Part shown: piece after piece, positions 32,523-42,808 of the stretch | Layout of the letters: each line of letters begins with the position of its first letter | How positions within the stretch are numbered: the stretch's first letter is position 1 | Source of the DNA: Portulaca oleracea | Taxonomy: Eukaryota; Streptophyta; Magnoliopsida; Caryophyllales; Portulacaceae | DNA length: 64,000 bases | Assembly (NCBI GenBank): GCA_029582165.1 | Contig: CM055882.1 | Span: forward strand, 23,097,367 to 23,161,366 | Reading direction: 5' to 3' | The notes under the pieces: generated by a model | Databases searched by the model: none | What the model saw: the letters and a program-made list of their open reading frames with translations, nothing else | What the model was told of the DNA's origin: nothing | Made by a program: the position numbers and the translations under genes

Positions 32523-33490
32523 GTGATTGTAAATGCGAATTTGAATGATGCTGAAATTGATTCATTGTTAAGAGTCCTTAGGTGGCATCGTACGGCCATT
32601 GGCTATACCATAGATGACCTTAAGGGCATTAGTCCCTCAATTTGCATACATAGGATTTTGATGGAAGATGATTATAGACCCACCGTAGAAAATCAAAGAA
32701 GATTAAACCCTAACATGAAAGAGGTGGTAAAAAAGGAGGTCTTAAAATTGCTTGATGCTGGGATTATCTACCCTATTTTTGATAGTGAGTGGTTGAGTCC
32801 GGTGCATGTTGTGCCTAAGAAGGGGGGAATGACGGTAGTTAAGAATGAAAACAATGAGCTGATTCCTACTAGGACTATTACGGGGTGGTGGATGTGTATT
32901 GATTATCATAAACTGAATGATGCCACCCGTAAAGACCACTTCCCTCTCCACTTTATTGACCAAATGCTTGAAAGACTGGTGAATAATTTATACTTTTGCT
33001 ATCTAGATGGGTATTCCGGGTTTTTCCAAATCCCTATCCACCCTAGTGACTAGGAGAAGACTACCTTTACATGTCCTTACAGTACCTTTGCCAATAGGAG
33101 AATGCCATTTGGGTTGTGTAATGCACCTGCTACTTTTCCACGATGTATGATGGCTATTTTCTCTGATTTTATTCAGGATATTATGGAGGTTTTTATGGAT
33201 GATTTTTCAGTTTAGGGCAATACTTTTGATCGTTGTTTGAAAAATCTTGCTAAAGTGTTGTCTCGTTGTGAAGAGGTTAATTTGGTCTTGAATTGGGAGC
33301 ATTTTATGGTACAAGAGGGTGTAGTCCTTGGTCATGTTGTGTCAAGCAAAGGCATTGAAGTTGACAAAGTAAAGGTTGAGGTGGTTGAAAGACTACCACT
33401 TAAGGGTATTAGGAGTTTTCTTCGACACGTTGGTTTTTACTGACGGTTCATAAAGGATTTTTCTAAAATTGCTGGTCTCTCACCCAATTT
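32523..33490 (+). pseudogene. Reverse transcriptase region of element A
   Basis: RT motifs appear in order: PVHVVPKKGG, the GWWMCIDYHKLND block, DGYSGFFQIPIHP, RMPFGLCNAPATF, then the catalytic block as VFMDDFSV (the Athila version of YxDD) and LGHVVSSKGIEVD. Three in-frame stops interrupt it: TAG at 33051-33053, TAG at 33213-33215 and TGA at 33441-33443. A frameshift follows near 33,480. In related Athila proteins these stop positions hold Gln, Tyr and Arg codons, and two of the three are simple C-to-T changes. The enzyme copies element RNA into DNA. This copy is inactive. Confidence 0.88.
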
Positions 33491-34665
33491 CTTGTCAAAG
33501 ATGTGCCTTTTGTATTTGATGATGTTTGCTTGAGTGCTTTCAACAGGTTAAAAGAAGCTTTGATCAACGCGCCTATTATGCAAGCCCCGAATTGGAATTT
33601 ACCATTTGAAGTGATGTGCGATGCGAGAGACTATGCATTTGGGGATGTTTTGGGGCAAAGGAGGGATGACAAGCCATTCGCCATCTATTATGTGAGCCGA
33701 ACTCTGGATGAGGCTCAAGTCAACAACGCCACCATGGAGAAGGAGTTCTTGGCGGTTGTTTTCGCCTTGGAGAAGTTTCGACCATACTTGATCAACTCCA
33801 AGGTGATTGTGTTCACCGATCATGCCGCCATTCGACACCTTATGAAGAAGTCGGTCTCTAAACCTCGGCACATTTGTTGGGTGTTATTGCTCCAAGAGTT
33901 CGACTTAGAGGTTTGGGACAAGTCCGTATTGCAAAACGTGGTGGCCAACCATCTCTCTCGATTGGAAGATGCTCCAAAGGAGAAGCTCCCTTTTGATGAT
34001 TCATTTCTGGAAGAGAAGCTCATGGCTCTGTCTACCCCATTCTATCCATGGTATGCCGACTTCGTCAACTATCTTGTATGTGGAGTGATGCCACCGGATT
34101 TCTCATATCAACAAAAGAAGCGGTTCTTATTCGAGGTGAAGAGCTATATATGGGAAGAACCACTTCTTTTCAAGTTGTGTGCCGATGGGGTTTACCGAAG
34201 ATGCATTCCAGAGGAGGAGGTTCAAGGGGTGATACATCATTGCCATTCTACTACTTATGGTGGACATTTTGGGCCCATCAAAACCGCCTCCAAAGTATTG
34301 CAAGTCGTCTTCTATTGGCCGACCCTCACCAAGGATGCAAGGCAGTATGTGCTCGCATGTGATCGGTGTAAAAGGGCGGGCAACATTTCTAAGAGGAACA
34401 AGATGCCACAAAGCGGGATTTTAGAGGTCGAGCTCTTCAACGTATGGGGGATAAACTTCATGGGTCCTTTCCCCCCATCTCACAAGAACCTTTACATCCT
34501 TGTTGCTGTGGATTACATATCCAAATGGGAGGAAGCGATTGCATCTCCGACCAATGTCTCAAGGGTCGTTATCAAGTTCCTCAAGAAGAACATTTTCGTT
34601 CAATTTGGCACTCCTAGAGCCTTGTTGAGTGATAATGGCACCCACTTTTGCAACCGACCGCTTGA
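33491..34665 (+). pseudogene. RNase H and integrase N-terminal/core region of element A
   Basis: One open stretch from about 33,503. The RNase H domain starts around [15 protein letters not shown] and includes [11 protein letters not shown]. The integrase zinc-binding HHCC module follows, with the His near [13 protein letters not shown] and the Cys pair CDRC. In the core, the first catalytic Asp position reads GINFMGP where the family has GID, so the Asp is replaced by Asn. The second Asp is present in LSDNGTHFC. The frame is then cut by the left end of element B at 34671 and resumes at 44248. Integrase joins the DNA copy to the genome. Confidence 0.88.
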
Positions 34666-35636
34666 AACACTGACAGACCTAAAACATATAAGTGTTTGTG
34701 TACCGCAAATGTACGGGTCTGTGTAGTAATAAAATATCGTTCTCTCTCAGGGATTTGCGTTCAACCACGCACTGAACTAGTTCGCTACAAAGAATGCTAG
34801 GTCGATCCAAGGGTTGTGGTAAGGTTTTCTAAACTAAACTATAGGAGCGGGAATTTTTAGGGTTTAATCAATTAATTAAAAGCGTTCAGGGGAGTCCGCT
34901 CTAGTCAATTAATCAAATCATCAACAATCCCGGTGCAGGTAACAAGATAATTCGGGGTCTATAATCTTTCTAGGCCCTATCACTTCGATCTTTCGATCCT
35001 AGGTGACTTACATTGATTAACCTAAACATTATTTCTAACTATTTAACTTAATCAAAGATAAGAACTGATTATAAATTGACCCTAGGCAAGAATCATTATC
35101 TCTAACTATTTTCTAACCTATTCAATCTACGCAATCCGATTCAAGACTCAAACTGTCGTTCTATTGTCAAGAATCTAAAACCAGGTACAAACTCAAACTG
35201 TCGTTCTATTGTCAAATTACCATGACAAACATTACACACAGATTAAACGAATAAAAGGATAACCTAACACCGAGACTGTATTCAAATTCAATCAATAGAC
35301 ATCGAGTTTATCCCCCAAACAAAGGAAATTAGCTACATATAATTCTAAAAGTAAACATCGCAAAATCTAAATAACAAGAAAGCATTAAAGAAGAATAGAA
35401 ATAAACCATGTTCGAATTGGCGGAATCGATCTCTTCGTGTCACCTGAAGCGATCTCTTTCGTGTTCTTCGATCACTAACAATAATCTAATCTAATAACAT
35501 TCTTTTGGAATCAACTGTAAATAAATTGATCTAAATCTATTCTAAAAGCTACCTAAAAATCTCTCCGAAAACTAATGTAAATTAATGAAAATCGCTCGCT
35601 GCGGATGCCCTTACAAAACGGCGGTCGTCAAACCCC

Positions 35637-35644
35637 TTTTATAG
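35637..35644 (-). promoter_or_regulatory. TATA box in 3' LTR of element B
   Basis: TATAAAAG on the minus strand, a strong plant TATA match. The palindrome cluster (35,655-35,825) lies immediately upstream on that strand, where upstream activating sites would be. Sequence match only. Confidence 0.6.
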
Positions 35645-35654
35645 GGCTGGGTTA

Positions 35655-35825
35655 GGGCACAAAACCCGACCTGCGTTTTGCCCAAAAAGCGAAGTTCTCC
35701 GTGAGTGGGCGCTGGCTGCGCCTCCAGAACGCGGGCTGCGTTTTCCTTCTTCTCGGTTGCCAAACTCTCTGGACAAGGCCCTGGCTACGTTTTAAAAACG
35801 CTGCCTGCGCCTTGCCTCTCCGCCT
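35655..35825. repeat. RRRCGC-N5-GCGYYY palindrome cluster, B 3' LTR
   Basis: Five copies with 6-7-bp arms and a 5-bp spacer that is usually TGGCT or a relative: for example GGGCGCTGGCTGCGCCTCC, GAACGCGGGCTGCGTTTTC and AAACGCTGCCTGCGCCTT. The cluster sits directly upstream of the TATA box on the minus strand. The same type of motif occurs at 40,205-40,335 inside B. Confidence 0.8.
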
Positions 35826-36097
35826 CATCTGGTCTTGGGCCTTGTTATTTGGGTCGTTCTTCCATTCTTCTTCTCTCCTTCTTCAACTTCTTTTTTTATT
35901 TATTTGATTTTTGGTATTCTTCCTCCAAATTTTCATGCTTTTCAATATAATTTCACCAATTCCTGCAAAACATACCAAACTCACGATTAAGTGGATAAAT
36001 CACATAAATTGCTATAAAAATACGAGATATCGGGTATAAAAAGCATGAAACTGACATGATTTGAGCCCTAAAAACTTTATATAAAAATGACTTATCA

Positions 36098-38089
36098 AAT
36101 CCCCCCTTGCTTAGCTCTTGCTTGTCCTCAAGCAAGTCAGAATTAAAAATAGGAGGGTTAGGGCTTAAACAAGAGAAACCAAGTGTAAGAAGAGAAAGAG
36201 GCGGAAAGAGCTTTCAAAAGGATTACAAAAAACAAAATCTTAACACCCCCTCAGGCTAACCAATCTAACACATCAATTCAATCAAGCAATCACAAAGATC
36301 AGTCTGGACAAGATCAAAACTCGGTTTAAAAGAGAAAGGAAGAAAATTTCGAAACCAAAAGGGGAGAACAAGTACTTCTGAAGCATAAACCCGCTAACAG
36401 TCTTAAGAATAATGCAAATGTGCGCGATTAGTTTTGGACGTAAGTCAGTCAAAAAGAGCAAACCTCACATAGAATAAAATCACTCAATCACTCAAATTTC
36501 AAATGTATGTGGGTTTTCTCATACTCAAACCAATAGAAACAAACTACCATAAGTTTGGTAAGAACCTCGTTCTCCACTACTTGTATGCAATGCACAAGTG
36601 ACAATCAAAAGGACTTTATCGGGTTGTAACGGGGCTTAGGTTAGGGGAAAGGAGCGGTAAAATTTGGGATTGAGGAGTTAAGAGCCATGCTTGGATTGAA
36701 TTTCCATGAATATAACACTCTAAACTCACCTTCTTACTTAGTGTATGCAAGGAATTTCACCTTTCACCCTCTACAATATGAAACATCTCAACTGAATACA
36801 ACCCAGTCAAAGATTACAAATTTAAATTGAATCTCGCTAAACACCCTTTTCCTTTGGAACTCTTTTTCTTTTTTTTTTATTTTACACTTCTCTTTTTTTT
36901 TTTGGTGGGTGATCGGGGAGAAGAAAACTATGAAATTGCAACTTCGACCTCGATAATATATATGAACATCATAACCAAACATCAATTATTCAAAAGGTGG
37001 GACTTTCAGTTTCTCCCAACTTGAAACAATAAGCACAATCCATCCCAAACTTCATATTTTTGTTCACAAACACACCAAATCAATTGTTCCTTCCAAAAAA
37101 ACGACAAACTCTCATTCAACCAAGCAAGGCAAAGGGATACTGGATATCAAAGGCCAAGGCTTGCATTGTCAGGGTTCCATCATGAAAGAAGGGTAAACAA
37201 AGGCTAGGCGGGGCAAAAAGAACGGTTAAATATAGTGTAGGGTAGACTATTTAGCTATGTAGTTTAGCAAAATAAAAGAATGCCTTAATCACTTTGTCAC
37301 AACGTGCAATGCAAGTATGTAGTCTCAAGCAAGATGCAAAGCAAGTTCTAGAGATGCAACTAATGGGTGAGTCACTCAGGGAATATGGAATTGATAAAAG
37401 TGATCAGTTCAAAATTTAGGCAATGTGGACTCACGGGATGGGGTTCAATCAACTAAACTTAGCCCAAAGATTTGCGGCATACACATTTATACTTTCTAAG
37501 ATAGTGAAAGCAGTAAGATACAACTTTCATAACTTGTCTCAAAATCAGAGGATTTGAAGGAAAAAGGTTTCAAAAACTTTTGAGATCTAATCCATTTTCT
37601 TAAGCGAAGCAAGCTACACTGAAAGTAAGAAAGGTTTACAAATCATCACTGAAGGTGTTTCCGGTTTTAATCCTAATCCTATCCTATATTTTTTTAGTTT
37701 TTGTCTTTTCTAATTTTTTTGGTCTTTTTTTTCTAATTTTTCTGATTCTTTTTTGGATTTTTGAAAAGGTGGATGCAAAAGAAAGAAAAAGAAAAAGAAA
37801 CAAACTAGGAAAAGAAAAAGGAAAAACTACATGCTTCTATCTAATGCAAACTAGGTGGATGCAAATTAAAAGAAAAATTTAGAAGAAAAACTTAAGAAAC
37901 TAGAAAACAAAAAGGAAAAACAGACTAGAAACTCAAATAACTATGAACAAGCAAATAAAAGAAACACACAAAAATAAGAAAAATCACACTAAAATAGGAA
38001 AAACAACCATGAAACAAGAAAAAGAAAGACGAAAATAAGAGAAAAATGAAGGAAAAACAGAACAATTTGCAAGAAGAAATATTTTTCAA
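36098..38089 (-). other. 3' untranslated region of element B with terminal polypurine tract
   Basis: The terminal polypurine tract is the complement of 36100-36110 (GCAAGGGGGGA on the minus strand), directly before the 3' LTR. The rest is noncoding, with homopolymer A/T runs near 36,870-36,905 and 37,690-37,740. Its central 1.3 kb is the family of sequence also found in element D at 905-2170 and, more diverged, in A at 57.6-58.5 kb. Confidence 0.75.
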
Positions 38090-38100
38090 CCCCCCCCCCC
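38090..38100 (-). other. Internal polypurine tract of element B
   Basis: Eleven G on the minus strand, preceded by TTGAGGACAATGC and an AAGAAT word. The terminal tract is preceded by a similar TTGAGGACAAGC word, so the internal tract looks like a duplicate of the terminal one. Element A shows the same arrangement. Confidence 0.65.
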
Positions 38101-38268
38101 ATTCTTAGATGTTGCATTGTCCTCAATGCAGAAGACAATGGTGAAGGGTGAGGGTTTAGCCAAGGATCAAGGATCCTCTGTCGGTGGGGAAGGGTCGGTA
38201 TGGCTCGGTCCTAGTGGTGGTGAGGCGCGGTCGAACATGGCCTGAATAAGGCCGGTGAGGTTGGTGAT

Positions 38269-39468
38269 TTACTCGTCGAGACGGTCAAATCGCAAGTCAG
38301 ATTGCCCCCTATACTCAACAAAGCTATCCCTCAACTCGTTGACACGGTGTTCGGTCCGGTCAATGGAGGTTTGGAGGTCGCGAAAGCGCGCCTCATAGCC
38401 TTGTTGGGGTTGTTCGGGTTGAGGGTTAAGGTGGATATCTGGTTCTGGTTCGGGGTCGAACTCGGGGAAGGGAGGCATCCACATTAAATTCTCAACAACT
38501 TGGGGAGAAGTGTGGGGGTTAGGCACAGGAAACCTAGCGTTGTTGGGATAGACCCAGAGACAACGCGAGTCCTTGTCAAACTTACACAAGCCAAAGAAAT
38601 TGCACTGCTCCCCATCCAAGAATAAGTTACCCGGGACTAGGTTAGTGGGGTTCCTAGGTGGCCTAAAGCCGAATTGGCGTGCAAGGTGCATAATGTAGCC
38701 CCCTACGGCAATGCCCTTGTTGGTTGAGGTGGCGACACTAGAAAGATGGTGGGCTAGCATAGCTGCTGGGTCGGCACAAGGGTCGGTATCCAACATGAAA
38801 TGCAACATGTAGCAATCAGCCCGGGTAGCTTTGTTTGAGCTACCGGGCCTCCCGAAGATACCACAAGAGAGTATGCGGTGGACATACCTCAATAAGGGGT
38901 TCCTAATCAAGGTTGCGGGGGTGTCCCAACTGTCAAAACCAGAAATTCTAAAAAAGAAACCCCTCCCGTCCCACTCTATGGGTATAAGGGATAAATCCCT
39001 ACATGTGCGTTCAGGAAAACCAAAGGCGCGAGTAAATTGGGATACGGTTATGTTCCTCTCTACCCCCAAAAGCTGGAAACGAATACACCCATCCCTCCCT
39101 TGGAGGTTTACAACTAGGGTCGTCAAGAGTTTAAGGGTAATTCCTCTATAGGTCGGCTCTCCTAACCTAGCTATGTTGGTCGTGTGGCAACGACCTAACA
39201 TCCAATCAACATCATCCAACATACCACAACTACGAAAAAAAGGTTCATGCATATATTTGGTGGGGACGAGGGCTCTTTTGGAGAGGGACTCGTACCTTTT
39301 CTTGACGTCCCCTTCAAAGTTGAAGGGGTTTGGGTCTCTCGAGTCTTTTGAAGGCGCAACTTTCTGTTTTCCTTTCTCCGCCGCCGTGGCTTTTCGCTTC
39401 CGGCTACCTCCGGCTTCGTTATCATTTCCCGGTGGTCCGGAAAAGCTAGGATTCTTTGTTCTCACCAT
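38269..39468 (-). CDS. Env-like third ORF of element B (Athila ORF1-type family), intact
   Basis: 399 codons, from ATG at 39468 to the stop at 38269. The N-terminus is basic and Ser/Gly/Lys-rich with a nuclear-localisation-like KRKATAAEKGKQK. The central part (about residues 50-290) is the conserved region, with YMHEPFFRSCGMLDDVDW, CIRFQLLGVERNITVSQF and NPLLRYVHRIL. The C-terminus is Pro/Glu-rich and ends in a probable coiled coil. It aligns with the broken copy in element A at 55684-56745. In Athila elements a gene at this place, after pol, has been called env-like. I see no clear signal peptide or transmembrane helix, so a membrane role is not supported here. Its true function is unknown. 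Confidence 0.8.
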   Translation of the reverse strand: MVRTKNPSFSGPPGNDNEAGGSRKRKATAAEKGKQKVAPSKDSRDPNPFNFEGDVKKRYESLSKRALVPTKYMHEPFFRSCGMLDDVDWMLGRCHTTNIARLGEPTYRGITLKLLTTLVVNLQGRDGCIRFQLLGVERNITVSQFTRAFGFPERTCRDLSLIPIEWDGRGFFFRISGFDSWDTPATLIRNPLLRYVHRILSCGIFGRPGSSNKATRADCYMLHFMLDTDPCADPAAMLAHHLSSVATSTNKGIAVGGYIMHLARQFGFRPPRNPTNLVPGNLFLDGEQCNFFGLCKFDKDSRCLWVYPNNARFPVPNPHTSPQVVENLMWMPPFPEFDPEPEPDIHLNPQPEQPQQGYEARFRDLQTSIDRTEHRVNELRDSFVEYRGQSDLRFDRLDE

Positions 39469-40695
39469 CTAAAAACACTCACAAAAATCAGTAAAATCAC
39501 CAAGATAAATCCTAGGTATCAAATAAGCATGTGCATAACATATAAACTTAGTACGATAAATCCCCCCATGCTTATTTGATACTAGGGATTGAAAAATATA
39601 TATCTAACCTAAGTCCTTACTAAAAACAGAGTATAACACCACAACATAATCACAACCAAAATCTAGACCTTAATTTCTCAATTTTAACATCACATTGCTC
39701 TCTAAACACATCCAATAACATAATTCTCTCAATTCTGGAACAAAAAGATTAAAAATCATCCAACTTAAACCAAGCCCTAATCAAGTAATCAATCCAAGAA
39801 TTCAAACCTAAATCAAGAAATTTGAATCTAGAACATAATAATTGGTATAAATTGAACAAATTACTCAATAAACTCAAGTATTCAACCAAAATCATACCAA
39901 GAACGGAGTGTATAGTCAAAGAACAAGAGGAAGAGTTGAGAATTCCATACCTTGAGTTTGAAGAGGAGTGGAGCTTGAAGACTCAAAGTGTTAGAGTGCA
40001 AGTGAAAGAGAACAAAGAGAAGAAGGTGGTGTGTGGGGGCGGTGCCGGCGAGGGTCGACGGCGGCGTGGTGGTCGGTGGCGCAGGTGGTACGCTGGTCGC
40101 GTTTGGGGGTGAGGTGCGTCGGGAGTTAGGGCAAAAGAAGGGGGAATTTGTTTTGAAAGAAAAGGAAAGGGGTCGACTAAATTAAAAGGCGGGCAAAAAT
40201 TTCTTGGCAAGAGGCAAAACGCGGCCTGCGTTTTCAAAACACAGCCTGCATTTTGTAAAAACTACGTACCTGAAGTCTCTGGCTGAGGCGCAACCAGCGC
40301 CTGGAAAACGCTGGCCGCATTTTCCTACCTGATGCTAGCAGCTCAATTTTTGCTTTGATTTTCTCCCTTTTATTTGTTTCCTCCTTATTTTCCCTACAAT
40401 TTGACACATCAAAAATCCCTACAAACATCTACCAACATAGAATTCATTAGGTTATGAATAAAAATTCAATAAAAGCCATGAATTTCTTGAATTTCTTCCT
40501 TTTTCTCTACACCCTAAAAGAAAAAAAATATTAGTAAACTTCAAAATAAAAATAAAATTGTTAGGGATCAAAAACTGAAAGCTAAAATAATTGAACTAAA
40601 ATAAAATACAAAAGTGGGGAGGAATAAATATGTAGATAATAGTGTACGTCCCCGGGGTTGCTTTGTTTAACGTCGTTAGCTCGGCGTTATGGACC
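39469..40695 (-). other. Spacer of element B where pol is missing
   Basis: Noncoding. No RT, RNase H or integrase motif in any frame. It contains a G-rich stretch (about 40,020-40,120) and four RRRCGC-N5-GCGYYY palindromes at 40,205-40,335, for example AAAACGCGGCCTGCGTTTT. A reading frame of 84-96 codons around 39,983-40,237 is compositional and has no domain. Confidence 0.7.
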
Positions 40696-41427
40696 CTACT
40701 CATCGGGGTCCTTGATCCGTTTTGGAACCGGATCTCCTACATCATGAATTATTTTTGGAACGTGTCTCTGAACCAACTTGCCTTTTCGTACTTTGTATTC
40801 TGTCATCGACTTTCCTAGCTTGATTATCATTGTGCCTTTCCTCATATCCATCTTGCAATTAACGGCTGAAAGGAAGGCCCTCCCTAGAATAATCTTCGAT
40901 TCTGGATCTTCTCCTGTATCTAGTACCAAGAAATTGACAGGAACAATATGCTCTCCTATTTGGAAGGGACCGTCATGTAAGATCCCTAGAGGTTTTCTAA
41001 GGGTCTTGTCTGTTAGACGAAGGATCTTGTCAGTCACCCTTAATTCCCTATGTTCATATTTCCTTAGGTAAGACTTAGGCAAAACATTCACCTCAGATCC
41101 CGTATCACACAGTGCATAATTGATGGGTCTACCATCCAATTGGACTGGGATCCTACAACTACTTAGGTCTTCCTTATTAGGCATAATTGAGGGGTTTTTA
41201 GTTCCCTCTAACAGGTCTGGTTTAGGTTCGGTCTTGACTACCCTATGTAAAATATGCTCTCCTAAGGATTCACACTCAAGGTTCACTTCCTCGCAGATTA
41301 TAGCGTTACATTGAGCACCCGGATTAGGGACAGGTTGAGGTGGTAAACTAGTAGAGGGAGTCGCCGAATTGGCGATATGATTTTCTAAAATCTTATTGTG
41401 GGTTGCTAAAGCCTCTACCTTTTGCAT
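40696..41427 (-). pseudogene. Aspartic protease region of element B
   Basis: 243 open codons; the first Met at 41427 is not a true start because the frame runs on from gag beyond a TAG near 41,449. The active-site word is ALCDTGSEVNVLPKSYL, the classical D-T-G. LGRAFL lies downstream, as expected in the second half of retroviral-type proteases. The frame ends about 100 residues after the protease core, just where RT would start, with a KRIKDPDE tail and a stop. The core looks complete and could fold, but its gag is broken. Confidence 0.75.
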
Positions 41428-42671
41428 TAGGTCTTTTATAACACCTTCCTATTTCTGTTGTCCTGCGATAAGACTCTCCATCATGGTTTCTAAATTAGAC
41501 TTTCGAGGAGGTCCTTGTTGAGTTGGTCTTTGAGGTGGGGGAACATACTTTTGCTGTCCTTGTCCTTGAAGAGGACCAGTGGGATTGTCGTTCCTATAGG
41601 AAAAATTAGGGTGGTCCAGGATGGTAAGTGTTAGAATTCATGTCATAATTCTGTCTAGGATTGCCAATATAATTGGCCTGTTAGACTTGTTCATTACTAA
41701 CTCCACCTGTAGGGCAAGTAAAAGTTTCATGTTCGGTCGACTGACAGACATTGCAGGTCGGACGGTTAGATGGCAAACTTAATCGGTCCATTTTTTGCGT
41801 TAAAGAATCAAGTTTAGATGACAATAAAGAAATTGCGTCAACATTAAACTTACCTCCCGCCTTTTGGCGGGGTTTAGACCATTGATAAGACTTGTTCGCC
41901 AGATGCTCGATCATACTCGTGATTTGAGGCACAGTTTTGTCCATAAGATCGCCTCCGGCTGCAGAGAGGATGCTTCCTCTTGTCGACTCATTCGCTCCAT
42001 TGAAGAAGGATTAGACAAGAACCCAAGGTTCGAATCCATGCGGAGGACATTGTTGGAGAATGTCCTTGAGTCTTTCCCAATCATCGTATAGTGACTCATC
42101 CGGCTCTTGTGTGGATGTAGAAATCTGATTCCTTAGGCTGGTGAGCTTGCTTGGAGGAAAGTACTTCGCCAAAAAGGTGCTGGCGAGTTCGTCGAACGTT
42201 GTGATTGAATTTGGTGGAAGTGAATCGAGCCACTCCCACGCTTTGCCTTCCAACGAGAACGGGAAGAGACGTAGTTTGATGGCGTCCTCTGACACGTTGT
42301 TGGCCTTGTAAGTGTCACAAGCTTGACGGAAGAGTCGTAGATGCCGGTTCGGATCTTCGTTAGTCAACCCATGGAATGGTAATTTTGACACTAGGTTGAT
42401 CAAAGATTGACGTAGCTCGAAGTCGTTCGCTTGGATGGTGGGAACGTTGACTGCTAATTGCGGGTTGGTGACATTGGGAGTAAGATACTGATCGAATGTC
42501 TTTGGTCGTTGTTCTCCCATCTCTTCTTCTTTTTTCCGATTCCGATTCTAGCTCCTCTTCGTTCGTTTCTTGATTTTCTTGAAATTCTTTCTCCAGTCTT
42601 GCTCTTTTCCTTCTCTCTCGAAGTGTTCTTTCGATCTCAGGATCGTACTCGAAAGAGAAATCTGTTTGCAT
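41428..42671 (-). pseudogene. gag region of element B
   Basis: Starts at 42671 with a charged stretch containing YDPEIERTLRERRKRARLEK. Near 42,530, at an A-rich run, the frame changes to the one starting MGEQRPKTFDQYLTPN, with AWEWLDSLPPNSITTF and LAKYFPPSKL, which are the conserved gag words. A TAA near 42,011 is followed in frame by the part containing the zinc knuckle CNVCQSTEHETFTC (about 41,740). Then come a TAG near 41,680, a frameshift near 41,620 and a TAG near 41,449. Gag would form the particle. The breaks show that this B copy, though young, was already or soon became defective. Confidence 0.82.
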
Positions 42672-42785
42672 AAACCTGAAAAAGAAAAAAACAAGAACAC
42701 CAAGCGTAATAAAGAAAAATAACAGAAATTAAATAACCTAGCCACCCAGAGTGCATTTGTCCAATGGCGATTGGGGGAAACAAAT

Positions 42786-42802
42786 CCCCGGCAACGACGC
42801 CA
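42786..42802 (-). other. Primer binding site of element B
   Basis: On the minus strand TGGCGTCGTTGCCGGGG, six bases after the 5' LTR end at 42809. Same tRNA-Asp-type site as element A. Confidence 0.88.
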
Positions 42803-42808
42803 AAAACT

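Larger units (their letters stand above)
34671..36097 (-). repeat. 3' LTR of element B
   Basis: On the minus strand it runs from 36097 (TGATAAG) to 34671 (TGTCA). Differences from the 5' LTR include the loss of a stretch of about 22 bp containing one palindrome copy near 35,665 and about 14 extra bp near 35,845. It carries the TATA box and the RRRCGC-N5-GCGYYY motifs. Confidence 0.92.

Noticed and set aside
38269..39468. Env-like ORF as a true viral envelope protein
   Set aside because: I see no signal peptide, transmembrane helix or cysteine pattern to support it; only position and family name suggest env.
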